DNA from: Lachnospiraceae bacterium
GTDB lineage: Bacteria > Bacillota > Clostridia > Lachnospirales > Lachnospiraceae
Direction of reading: 5' to 3'
DNA: 64,000 nucleotides
NCBI GenBank assembly: GCA_017396555.1
Contig: JAFQLS010000014.1
Location: 1-64,000 of the forward strand
Shown: positions 48,424 through 56,811 of the stretch, in pieces
Layout: each line of letters begins with the position of its first letter
How positions within the stretch are numbered: the stretch's first letter is position 1
Notes under the pieces: generated by a model
What the model was told of the DNA's origin: nothing
The model's input: only the letters and a program-made list of their open reading frames with translations
Databases searched by the model: none
Position numbers and translations under genes: made by a program

Positions 48424-49427
48424 TTTGCCACCGCCTTTCCTATATACACGACACTTTTTCCATCAATCCTGCCAAGCGATGTTACAAGATTTTTTGTCTG
48501 CTCAGGTTGATTCTGTAATTTTGCATAAAAAAGCTGTTTAAAAATAATAGCAATATCTATGTCCGTCTCAACCTTTTGATATATAATTTCTTCATCTAAA
48601 ACATTTAGCCAGCCAAGATAAAATTGTCTTCTATTTTCTAAAAATGATACAGCAATTGAATACATATTATCAAATATATTATCAAGAACTTGTGGGTTTT
48701 CTCCATCAAAATATAACTCCGGAACGATTATAAACTCATTTGTAAACGGCATTCCATATTCCTTAACCATCATTTTGTCCTGCTTGGCACTTAATTTCCA
48801 ATGTATACTTTGAAGCTTGTCCCCTGGTATATATTCTCTGATTTCTGAAATTTCTGATACATCACTACCTTTGCGATATTGAACTTCGTTCTGTTCACCT
48901 TCACCTTCACTTAACATATTGAAACTATTATTAACTGCTATTGAATTCGGCATAACTATAATTTCCGCTTCGCTTTTTGCACAGGAATTAAAGGTGAAAA
49001 CTTTAAACAAATCCTTCACCTTAACTGCTTCAAGAGAGGCAATAATCCTTCCGCAATATTTACTTCTAAACTTCCAATCTATCTGTCTTATTTCTTTTGC
49101 AGATGCAGGCACAGTCATTGTAAATATCTCATCATTATTATAAAAAGCGTTATATACTTTTATTTTTAAAACAACATTATCCGAAGATAAAATGGTAGGA
49201 TTATCTATCTTTATTTTTAAGTGAATGTCATAATCCTTTGCAACACTTATCTGATCAATTTCAAGCTTAACATTAACCTTCTTCGAAACAATATAAGCAC
49301 ATATATTCGAGAACACAGGTAATAACGCCATTATAATCAAAAGAATCAACATTGCATAATTATGGTAAAATAATAATCCCAACACCAAAATTATCATTAT
49401 AGTAATATAATTTATGATACCAACCAA
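48411..49427 (-). CDS. DUF58 (MoxR-associated) membrane protein
   Basis: The 338-residue protein has two N-terminal membrane segments (MIILVLGLLFYH and LLIIMALLPVFSNICAYIV), then a beta-rich segment. The DUF58/VWA-like domain follows, with NEVQYRKGSDVSEISEIREYIPGDKLQSIHWKLSAKQDKMMVKEYG near residue 180, the family signature. It begins with a TTG, following moxR by five bases. DUF58 proteins bind MoxR partners and are thought to assemble a membrane-associated complex. The metal-binding MIDAS residues are not all clear here. Confidence 0.88.
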   Translation of the reverse strand: MVGIINYITIMIILVLGLLFYHNYAMLILLIIMALLPVFSNICAYIVSKKVNVKLEIDQISVAKDYDIHLKIKIDNPTILSSDNVVLKIKVYNAFYNNDEIFTMTVPASAKEIRQIDWKFRSKYCGRIIASLEAVKVKDLFKVFTFNSCAKSEAEIIVMPNSIAVNNSFNMLSEGEGEQNEVQYRKGSDVSEISEIREYIPGDKLQSIHWKLSAKQDKMMVKEYGMPFTNEFIIVPELYFDGENPQVLDNIFDNMYSIAVSFLENRRQFYLGWLNVLDEEIIYQKVETDIDIAIIFKQLFYAKLQNQPEQTKNLVTSLGRIDGKSVVYIGKAVAKCFS

Positions 49428-49432
49428 TTTAT

Positions 49433-50365
49433 TTATGCTTCCTTTCCCTTTGGCATATTAACACTCATTTTTATATTGTTAATAACATCATCAACAAGTA
49501 TACCATTTGCTTTTGCTCTTGAATTTAGTACTATTCTATGACTTGCTACACACTCCATACACTCCACAACATCTTCCGGAATAACATAATTTCTATCATT
49601 CATATATGCAATAGCCTTCGCCATCTTAACCATTGCAATGCCACCTCTTGGACTAATACCAAGCTGTACATAGTCATTCTTTCTTGAAGCTGATACGATA
49701 TCAGCAATATACCTGTAAATGCTTTGTTCCATTGATACATCATCAACTTCTTTACGCATTTTTATAAGGTCAACATCCCTGATAACAGCATCAACCTTAC
49801 CAAGCGATGCATAACTTTTACCCATATATACCTCAATTTCATTTTCTATATCGGGATATCCCATAGATAATTTAATCATAAATCTATCTAACTGTGACTC
49901 CGGTAATTTCTGAGTCCCCACATAACCTACCGGATTCTGGGTTGCAATTACAATAAATGGTTCAGGCAATTTTCTAGTCACACCATCTACAGTAACACTA
50001 TTTTCCTCCATAATTTCAAGTAATGCTGCTTGTGTCTTTGGTGATGTTCTATTAATTTCATCAGCAAGCAAGAGATTAGTCATAGCCACGCCACTCTTAT
50101 ATTCAAAATCATTGATTTTCTTATTATATAACGAATATCCTGTTAAGTCTGACGGTAAAATGTCAGGCGTAAACTGCATTCTTCTATAATCCAAGGACAT
50201 TGCCTTTGAAAATCCCAAAGCCAAGGTTGTCTTTCCCACACCCGGAACATCTTCCAACAACACATGACCGCCTGCTAATATAGCAGCAAGAATCTTATCT
50301 ATAATGTCATTTTTTCCAACTATAACTTTTTGAATTTCTTTTTTAATCTCATTAATTTCCTTCAT
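49433..50365 (-). CDS. MoxR-family AAA+ ATPase
   Basis: AAA+ ATPase of 310 residues from my chosen start at the ATG at 50365 (MKEINEIKKEIQKVIVGKND). GGAG lies nine bases upstream; a start at 50386 would lie before that site. Walker A is LLEDVPGVGKTTLALGFSKA near residue 38, Walker B is LLLADEINRTSPKTQAALLE near 100, and sensor 1 is FIVIATQNPVGYVGT. SPRGGIAMVKMAKAIAYM near 230 is the sensor 2 region. Such ATPases chaperone metal-cofactor insertion or complex maturation with DUF58 and transglutaminase partners, which follow here. Confidence 0.94.
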   Translation of the reverse strand: MKEINEIKKEIQKVIVGKNDIIDKILAAILAGGHVLLEDVPGVGKTTLALGFSKAMSLDYRRMQFTPDILPSDLTGYSLYNKKINDFEYKSGVAMTNLLLADEINRTSPKTQAALLEIMEENSVTVDGVTRKLPEPFIVIATQNPVGYVGTQKLPESQLDRFMIKLSMGYPDIENEIEVYMGKSYASLGKVDAVIRDVDLIKMRKEVDDVSMEQSIYRYIADIVSASRKNDYVQLGISPRGGIAMVKMAKAIAYMNDRNYVIPEDVVECMECVASHRIVLNSRAKANGILVDDVINNIKMSVNMPKGKEA

Positions 50366-50437
50366 ATTTTTGTTATCTCCATTCATTACTTATAAAACAT
50401 TCACACTTTGATACTACAATATTTTCCCTATAAAGTA

Positions 50438-50474
50438 GAAAGAGTCTCTACTATAAATAGCAGAGACTCTTTAG
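50438..50474 (-). terminator. Intrinsic terminator of the kinase gene
   Basis: On the minus strand AAAGAGTCTCT pairs with AGAGACTCTTT, with a ten-base loop and a weak T-run beyond (CTACTTTATA). It separates the kinase gene from the MoxR operon. Coordinates are approximate to a few bases. Confidence 0.7.
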
Positions 50475-50480
50475 TAATCA

Positions 50481-52250
50481 TTAATAATCTATCTTACAGT
50501 TAGGAACAATCGCCTGAAATTCTTCAACCTGAGATTTAGAAATATTCGTATTCTTAACATTCAAATATTTTAATTCTCTTAATCCTGAAATTGGTGTAAG
50601 ACTTGAAATACTTGTTCCCCATAAATCAAGATATGTAAGTTTTGTAAGTGTAGCTAATGGCGTAATATCTGACACTCTTGTATTTCTAAGTGCTAAATAT
50701 GTAAGCTTATTACATTTCATAAGAGGTAAAATATCACTTACCATATTATTGCTAAGTATTAGCTTCTGCAATTCAGTACACTTCTCAAGAACCTGAATAC
50801 TTCCTACATCCATATGTTCAACATCAAGTTCTGTTATATCATCATCGAATCTTACCTTACCAAGCTGGAGTTTAATCATCTTCTTAAGAGTATTCTTAAA
50901 GAATGAACCTCCCTCTTTAGCAGCCGCCTTAGCACCTTTTTCAATAGCTTTCTGTACCTTAAGCTGATCCTCAGTCATTTGCGCCGGCTCAGTTGGTGCC
51001 GGTGCTACCGGTGTAGCTGCTGGTGCTGGTGCCGGTGCTACTGGTGTAGCCGGTGCTGGCGCTGGTGCTGGTGCTACCGGTGTAGCTGCTGGCGCTGGTG
51101 CCGATGGTACCGGTGTAGCTGCTCCTCCACCTATACTAACTACTATTTTCTTAGACTCAAATTCATCCCTAGGTTTGGCTGGTGCTACTGCTGGCGCCGG
51201 TGTCGAAACAGGTGTCTGTCCCGGTGCATTAACCACCATTACCTTATTACCATCAGCGTCCTCTTCAAGAACACTATAATATAAAGCATTAATTAAGTCT
51301 GTTACATTCTGATATCTGTCTTCAGCCTTAAGAGACAAACCTTTCATAATAGCATATTCTGTCTCAGGCCAAATATTAGGATCAAACTTTGATAATGGCT
51401 CAACATTATCTTCAATATTTCTTTCAAGTGCTTCCTGTGGAGTAACACCTGTAATCATTCTGTACATAGTAGCACAAAGTGCATAAACATCTGTCCATGC
51501 TCCCTGAACACCCTTTGCACGATACTGTTCTTCCGGTGCATATCCTCTCTTAAGCACTACAGTAATACTCTTATGATCTTCACTATTACTTACCCTTGCC
51601 GCACCAAAATCTGTAAGTTTAATCTGTTTATTCTTTGTTATCATAATATTCTCAGGACTGATATCTCTGTGAATCATTCCTGTTTCATGAATCTTAACCA
51701 TAGCTTCAAGAACAGGTTTCATAAGCTTGATAACCTCGTTCTGATTCATGCTTCCACCACATTTTGTCAGATATTGCTTAAGATTCATACCATTAATATA
51801 TTCCATGATAATGTAAGCTGTCTCATTTTCATAGAAGAAATCCTTAACAGTTACAATACCAGGTAATTCTGAAAACATTGTAAGGTTTCTTGCTTCTCTA
51901 AGATATTTCTCCAAACCTTCTTTAAATAATTCTGCACTTTCACCTGTAAATATGGTCAAAGCGTTACCTGCCGAAGCATCTCTTGTAGCTAATTCTGACG
52001 GAAAATATTCCTTAATTGCTACAGGATGTCCTGCTTCCAAATCAAAACCAATGTATGTTATTCCAAATCCACCTTCTCCAATTACACTACCTACTAAATA
52101 TTTCTCATTAAGTATAGTTGAAGCTCTCAAACTTCTTGGTGATGGTGCATATGTAGCTCTGTCAAATCCACAAAGCGGACATGCTAAATCCGGTTCATCT
52201 AAAACGGCCATACATCCCGGACATAAACTATCTGGATTAATGTTACTCAT
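50481..52250 (-). CDS. Serine/threonine protein kinase with N-terminal zinc ribbon and C-terminal leucine-rich repeats
   Basis: The 589-residue protein has no membrane segment. Residues 10-27 are a zinc ribbon (CPGCMAVLDEPDLACPLC). The kinase, residues 50-330, has GEGGFGITYIGFDLEAGHPVAIKEY with catalytic Lys, HRDISPENIMI for the catalytic loop, LTDFGAARVS for DFG, and GYAPEEQY for APE. Residues about 355-430 are a Pro/Ala linker with repeats of the type APAPAATPV. Residues 470-589 form four or five SDS22-type leucine-rich repeats (LTYLALRNTRVSDITPLATL, LTYLDLWGTSISSLTPISGL). A cytoplasmic eukaryote-like kinase with a protein-binding module, cotranscribed after PP2C, is implied. Confidence 0.92.
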   Translation of the reverse strand: MSNINPDSLCPGCMAVLDEPDLACPLCGFDRATYAPSPRSLRASTILNEKYLVGSVIGEGGFGITYIGFDLEAGHPVAIKEYFPSELATRDASAGNALTIFTGESAELFKEGLEKYLREARNLTMFSELPGIVTVKDFFYENETAYIIMEYINGMNLKQYLTKCGGSMNQNEVIKLMKPVLEAMVKIHETGMIHRDISPENIMITKNKQIKLTDFGAARVSNSEDHKSITVVLKRGYAPEEQYRAKGVQGAWTDVYALCATMYRMITGVTPQEALERNIEDNVEPLSKFDPNIWPETEYAIMKGLSLKAEDRYQNVTDLINALYYSVLEEDADGNKVMVVNAPGQTPVSTPAPAVAPAKPRDEFESKKIVVSIGGGAATPVPSAPAPAATPVAPAPAPAPATPVAPAPAPAATPVAPAPTEPAQMTEDQLKVQKAIEKGAKAAAKEGGSFFKNTLKKMIKLQLGKVRFDDDITELDVEHMDVGSIQVLEKCTELQKLILSNNMVSDILPLMKCNKLTYLALRNTRVSDITPLATLTKLTYLDLWGTSISSLTPISGLRELKYLNVKNTNISKSQVEEFQAIVPNCKIDY

Positions 52251-52328
52251 ACCGTACTCCTCCCTACGTTGTATATTAAAATCAGTCTATTTATAGTATA
52301 TCACTTTACTTACTTATTTGCAATTAGT

Positions 52329-53063
52329 TTATTCCCTTATCCACACCGCAAGTGCTGAATAATTGTCCATATTTCGTTCTTTTCCATTTTCTAACACAAT
52401 TACCTGCATTAATTCTATCCACTCTTGTGGAGTTTTAGCCTTTTTTAGACAATTCAACATTTGCTTTTCTTCAATCAGCTCCCAAAAACCATCCGAACAC
52501 ATCAAATACGAATCTCCAGCTACAATAGGCACATTTTCTTCTATCTCATACTTAGGGCGATCCCAATCAACTCCCATAACCTTAAGTAGCCTGCTTCTGT
52601 CCGGGTGATTTCTAATCTCTTTTTCTGTTATCTCACCCATTTTAACAAGCATCTGTGGAACACTGTGGTCTTTTGTCTGGCTAATAAGTTTTTTATTCCC
52701 AAATCTGTATATACGAGAATCTCCCACATGTCCCCAGCCAATACTTTCCTTTCCTACAACAACCACTGTAAGCGTAGTCTTTAATTCATCGTAGGCATCT
52801 TCTCTCTGTTGCTTATCAAGGAGATTCTGCTGTGCAAGTTCAAATGCTTCTCTCAGAAAATATTCACTATATCCATTCTCCTGAGCAAACACTTCTCCTA
52901 CTGTCTCAACAACTAATCTGGATGCGACTTCTCCTCTTTCATGTCCACCAAGGCCATCTGCAAGTGCAAAACAATACTCATTATTCAATTCGTAACTGCC
53001 AACATAATCTTCGTTATTTCTTCGTTTACCTTTATCTGTCAGCATATAATATGTTAATTGCAT
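52329..53063 (-). CDS. PP2C-family serine/threonine phosphatase
   Basis: Metal-dependent protein phosphatase of 244 residues, counterpart of the kinase downstream. The motifs are KGKRRNNEDYVGS near residue 12, CFALADGLGGHERGEVASRL near 32, IGWGHVGDSRIYRFGNKKLISQTKDHSVP near 112, and YLMCSDGFWELIEE near 178, then KERNMDNYSALAVWI. All metal-binding Asp residues are present. It resembles Stp/PrpC phosphatases, but PrpC usually lies beside a membrane PASTA kinase. The predicted promoter is at 53095-53123. Confidence 0.94.
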   Translation of the reverse strand: MQLTYYMLTDKGKRRNNEDYVGSYELNNEYCFALADGLGGHERGEVASRLVVETVGEVFAQENGYSEYFLREAFELAQQNLLDKQQREDAYDELKTTLTVVVVGKESIGWGHVGDSRIYRFGNKKLISQTKDHSVPQMLVKMGEITEKEIRNHPDRSRLLKVMGVDWDRPKYEIEENVPIVAGDSYLMCSDGFWELIEEKQMLNCLKKAKTPQEWIELMQVIVLENGKERNMDNYSALAVWIRE

Positions 53064-53094
53064 ATTTCCTCCAGCCCATTTAACATTTCATTAT

Positions 53095-53123
53095 ATTATA
53101 CCAATTTTTTTGACATTTTTAAA
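53095..53123 (-). promoter_or_regulatory. Promoter of the PP2C/kinase pair
   Basis: On the minus strand TTTAAA (complement of 53118-53123), 17 bases and consensus TATAAT (complement of 53095-53100), about 32 bases upstream of the PP2C start. Confidence 0.6.
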
Positions 53124-53135
53124 GAGTTTTTTATA

Positions 53136-54428
53136 TTAAAATACTTTTTTCTTGTATATTTTCCCTGTTATTACTACAAGAACAAACGTTGTTGCTAATA
53201 TTAAAATATTTCCAACTATAATTTCAACGTTGGATGCTACACCTATCAAAATGTCACCGGGCAATTTGTATGCAGCAATTGGTGGAATATAACTAGATAT
53301 TTTATTCACAATTTCCATTTCTCCAGATATAGGTGCCAAATAACTTAAGAAAAATCCCACCATAACCACAAGCATATATGGTGTAATAGCAACATTTAAC
53401 TTATCTGCCTGTTTTACTCCTGATGAAAGCAATGCAACGAATACACAATACATTATAAAGCTTATACACATTGAGAAAACAAACAATATAATTGCTCCCG
53501 GAGTAAACGCTTTAGCTGCATCCTTCTGAACAAGCTCAATTACTTCCATAACAATATTAGTATAACCCGGAACAAATTTCTCTGCTATAACATCACCCAG
53601 TAAAAAACCTGCTATTCCTGATACAATCCATAATAATAGCTGTCCAATTGCAACCGTTGCCATTCCCAAAACCTTTCCTGTTATAACAGCATATGGTGTA
53701 ACTGAAGTAAGTAAAGTTTCCATTAGTTTGGATACCTTTTCAGCAATAACACAATTACTAATGCTTTGTCCGTATAAAATAAGCATCATATAGAATATTA
53801 ATGAATACAACATAGGCACGATCATTTTTATAATAAATTCACCTACTGTATCTGCATCTTCGCCTGTTTTATTTATGCTGACAGACAATGGTGTTAATAT
53901 TGCGACAAGTTTATCACCCTCAATCCCTGAATTCATAAGCTTCATATTTTCAAAATATCCTACAAACAAATCCGCAAAAGCATTCGCACTATCTGCATCT
54001 ACATTAGAAGCCTCAGGAACAAGAACATCTATCTTAAATACATCATTTTCGTCAACAGTATCCTTATATATCTTTAAAACTATAGTATCATTTTCGTCTT
54101 TAATATATTTATCTGCTACCGTCTCTGCTTTTTCATTGCCAAGTTCAATTTCTATGTCTTTAATATCTTCTGCAAACATTTCTTTAAATAATGCAAGTTC
54201 ATCATTTATAAGACCTGTTTCATCACAAATAATCGCATTTTTTAACTCCATCTTTTCTTCCTCTTCGGAAGTAACAAGACCGTATATTATGTTAATAGCA
54301 GAAAGAGCAATAAACGCAAATACCGCTATCAGAATCGTAACTAATTTAAAGTTTTTCGAATTGGTATTCTGCTTAATAGTAAAGTCAAATACCGCCTTCC
54401 AGCCCGTAAACATATTTTTATTTTTCAC
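53136..54428 (-). CDS. ABC-2 type transporter permease (NatB-like), second copy
   Basis: The 430-residue membrane protein has one helix near residues 28-50, a large extracytoplasmic domain of about 150 residues (DNTIVLKIYKDTVDENDV region), then five or six helices (LYSLIFYMMLILYGQSISNCVIAEKVSKLMETLLTSVTPYAVITGKVLG). The EKxxKxxExLLxS segment is the ABC-2 signature for contact with the ATPase. It starts within one base of the stop of the upstream permease. With it and the ATPase, it forms a Na+-efflux or drug-export ABC-2 transporter of NatAB type; the substrate is uncertain. Confidence 0.85.
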   Translation of the reverse strand: MKNKNMFTGWKAVFDFTIKQNTNSKNFKLVTILIAVFAFIALSAINIIYGLVTSEEEEKMELKNAIICDETGLINDELALFKEMFAEDIKDIEIELGNEKAETVADKYIKDENDTIVLKIYKDTVDENDVFKIDVLVPEASNVDADSANAFADLFVGYFENMKLMNSGIEGDKLVAILTPLSVSINKTGEDADTVGEFIIKMIVPMLYSLIFYMMLILYGQSISNCVIAEKVSKLMETLLTSVTPYAVITGKVLGMATVAIGQLLLWIVSGIAGFLLGDVIAEKFVPGYTNIVMEVIELVQKDAAKAFTPGAIILFVFSMCISFIMYCVFVALLSSGVKQADKLNVAITPYMLVVMVGFFLSYLAPISGEMEIVNKISSYIPPIAAYKLPGDILIGVASNVEIIVGNILILATTFVLVVITGKIYKKKVF

Positions 54429-55804
54429 TATCGCTTACCCCCTTTGTTACTCTTATATATTCTTACAATGTCTTTAACCTTCAAAGGTTCACCATTATGA
54501 TAAATAACCTCCTCATAAACATTTGCAGTAAATATTGTAAACAACACAATACAAACGAGTATTATTGCTATTGCTATTAATATAGATACAATATCTATCA
54601 TTCCAATAAGTGTAAAGCCCGGTAATGCAAATGGTGCTGACAAAGGAAACATACACACAATTCTAATTACAGTTTCACTTAATCCACCAGACATCCCCGC
54701 CATAGCAACACCAAGAGTAATATAGGCTCCAATAATCATTGCAAAATTAAACGCTTTAAGACCTTCTGCTGCCTCTTCAATCTTACTTACTGTTGCTCCT
54801 ACCAATCCTGCCATCATACCAAAGAGCATCAGCCCTAAACAAATTGCAACTATTCCCATTACTATATTTATCACACTTACATTTGATAATGCTTCTACAC
54901 TAAGGAATTTACCTATAGTCTCCTTAGCAGATTCCTGTATTGAAATTCCTCTTATCGAGCTGTCAATCACAAATGATACTAAGAATCCAACAATCCCTGC
55001 CAAAATCTCTACAAGTACTACACAAATCGTTGCAAACACTTTACCCATTATAATCGCCATAGGCTTGATACTCGTAAGAAGGAATTCAATTATTTTAGAA
55101 GACTTCTCAGTAATAATTGCAGTTGCCACATTACTTCCGGTAATTGCCACCACAAATGCCATAACCGATATTACACCAAGCAAAAGACTATACTGCATCA
55201 TATCAAGCATATTGGCATCTTCTTCTGAATCATCTTTAACTTCGCCTGTATAATCAACCACTTCTGTAATTACCTGCATATTAACAAAATCCATCTGCTC
55301 GTCAGTAACACCAAGTGACAACGACATAATCTTTGGGAACTTTTCGTTAATTATATTTGAAAAATCATTGATATCCTCTTCATCAAGCTTACCCTTTTCA
55401 CTGTATTCAAGTTGCATACTATAACAACCTTCCTCAGCATTTAAACTAAATTTCATAAATATTGCCTTTTTACTATCTTCATCGGAATCAAGCTTTTTCT
55501 CAGTTTTCTCTATATCTGTTACTTCTTCATATACAATTTCATCAAATTCCGTATCCTTATTAACTTCCTTTAATGCATCAATAATATCAATTCCACTCTC
55601 GTTTAATAAATACACCTTTTTTATTGGGCTTTTCTCAACTTCCTTTTCACCCCCGCTAATAAGAGAGGTTATAGGTAATGCAAGTGCAGCTATAGCAAAT
55701 AATATCGCTGTAAATATTATTGTTCCCTTATGCTTCATATCCTGAACAAATGCGAATTTAAACACATCTCTCCAACCTGTAAAATTACTCTTCTTCATTA
55801 TCAT
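54428..55804 (-). CDS. ABC-2 type transporter permease (NatB-like), first copy
   Basis: The 458-residue paralogue of the downstream permease has the same topology. One helix is near residues 28-48, an extracytoplasmic domain rich in Glu/Asp spans to about 205, then six helices carry the coupling segment AIITEKSSKIIEFLLTSIKPMAIIMGKVFAT. The paired start FTGWRDVFKFAF and FTGWKAVFDFTI in the two permeases shows a recent gene duplication. It overlaps the end of the ATPase gene by 20 bases. The two permeases probably form a heterodimer. Confidence 0.85.
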   Translation of the reverse strand: MIMKKSNFTGWRDVFKFAFVQDMKHKGTIIFTAILFAIAALALPITSLISGGEKEVEKSPIKKVYLLNESGIDIIDALKEVNKDTEFDEIVYEEVTDIEKTEKKLDSDEDSKKAIFMKFSLNAEEGCYSMQLEYSEKGKLDEEDINDFSNIINEKFPKIMSLSLGVTDEQMDFVNMQVITEVVDYTGEVKDDSEEDANMLDMMQYSLLLGVISVMAFVVAITGSNVATAIITEKSSKIIEFLLTSIKPMAIIMGKVFATICVVLVEILAGIVGFLVSFVIDSSIRGISIQESAKETIGKFLSVEALSNVSVINIVMGIVAICLGLMLFGMMAGLVGATVSKIEEAAEGLKAFNFAMIIGAYITLGVAMAGMSGGLSETVIRIVCMFPLSAPFALPGFTLIGMIDIVSILIAIAIILVCIVLFTIFTANVYEEVIYHNGEPLKVKDIVRIYKSNKGGKR

Positions 55805-56732
55805 TACCTACTTTCTCTACAAAAATCTCATGTAATGATGGTTCTCTAAGTTCAAATTTTACAACCGGCACTTTATTCTGTGTAAGCCTTGCAAGAAAAT
55901 CCATTGCCTGATTTTCATCCTTAACTCTTATGCAAACTTCATCCGCATTCTTATCAACATTAACAAAATCAAATTCATTTACATAATTATCAATATCAAC
56001 ATCACATTTAACTATCATATTTACTCTTCCGTAACTCTTCTTAATCTCATTGAGATTACCCTGAAGAACCGCCTTCCCTCTATTGAGAATGGTAATATCC
56101 GTACAAAATGCTTCTATAGTCTCCATCTGATGGCTTGACATAATTATGTATTTATTTTTTTCTATTTCTTCTTTAATAATTTCCTTAAACAAATCTGCGT
56201 TTACAGGGTCAAGTCCGCTAAGTGGCTCATCAAGCACAATAATATCAGGATCAGATATTAATGCAGCAAGCATCTGTATTTTCTGCTGATTTCCCTTAGA
56301 TAACTGGTCGGCTGTCTTTGGCTTTGCTTTCTTGCCTTTCTTACCTGATGTATTTTCAGGATAAATGTACTCCTCAACCTTTAATCTCTCTGCAAGATAT
56401 TTAATTCTCTTCTCTGCTTCCTTCTTAGATACACCTTTAAGCTTTGCAAAATACAACAGCTGATCCATCAATGTGTATTTAGGATATAAGCCTCTTTCTT
56501 CAGCAAGATAACCCACATTTACCTTCATAGCATCAAGTGTCTCTCCATTCCATAGCACTTCGCCACTTTCATGCGAAAGCATACCTAATATAATTCTGAT
56601 AGTAGTTGTCTTACCTGCTCCATTTGTACCGAGCAACGCATACACACCCGGTTCTTTCATTTCAAAGCTGATATTATCTACAACAGTTTTCTCTCCATAT
56701 TTCTTTACAATATTTTTAACCTCTAGTGACAT
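55785..56732 (-). CDS. ABC transporter ATP-binding protein (NatA-like)
   Basis: ATPase of 315 residues. Walker A is YALLGTNGAGKTTTIRII near residue 33, the Q-loop region is VGYLAEERGLYPKYTLMDQL, and the signature is QLSKGNQQKIQMLAALI near 145. Walker B is PDIIVLDEPLSGLDPVNADL near 163, and the H-loop is IIMSSHQME. The insertion TSGKKGKKAKPKTAD, Lys-rich, lies before the signature. The C-terminal extension is of NatA/DrrA type. It overlaps the start of the first permease by 20 bases and drives the ABC-2 exporter. Confidence 0.94.
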   Translation of the reverse strand: MSLEVKNIVKKYGEKTVVDNISFEMKEPGVYALLGTNGAGKTTTIRIILGMLSHESGEVLWNGETLDAMKVNVGYLAEERGLYPKYTLMDQLLYFAKLKGVSKKEAEKRIKYLAERLKVEEYIYPENTSGKKGKKAKPKTADQLSKGNQQKIQMLAALISDPDIIVLDEPLSGLDPVNADLFKEIIKEEIEKNKYIIMSSHQMETIEAFCTDITILNRGKAVLQGNLNEIKKSYGRVNMIVKCDVDIDNYVNEFDFVNVDKNADEVCIRVKDENQAMDFLARLTQNKVPVVKFELREPSLHEIFVEKVGNDNEEE

Positions 56733-56771
56733 AATTTACCTCCTGTTTCATTCTTAATATTTTAATATATA

Positions 56772-56797
56772 AAGGAGTTGAAATAATCCAACTCCTT
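56772..56797 (-). terminator. Terminator of the leuA fusion gene
   Basis: AAGGAGTTG (56772-56780) pairs with CAACTCCTT (56789-56797). On the minus strand TATATATTAAA follows, a weak T-run. It stands between leuA and the ABC ATPase. Confidence 0.65.
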
Positions 56798-56811
56798 CAT
56801 AATACCACAAT

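Noticed and set aside
50979..51284. Plus-strand frame of about 100 codons rich in Cys, Arg and Trp
   Set aside because: It is the reverse reading of the Pro/Ala-rich linker of the kinase; the odd composition comes from GC-rich repeats in that gene and there is no ribosome site.
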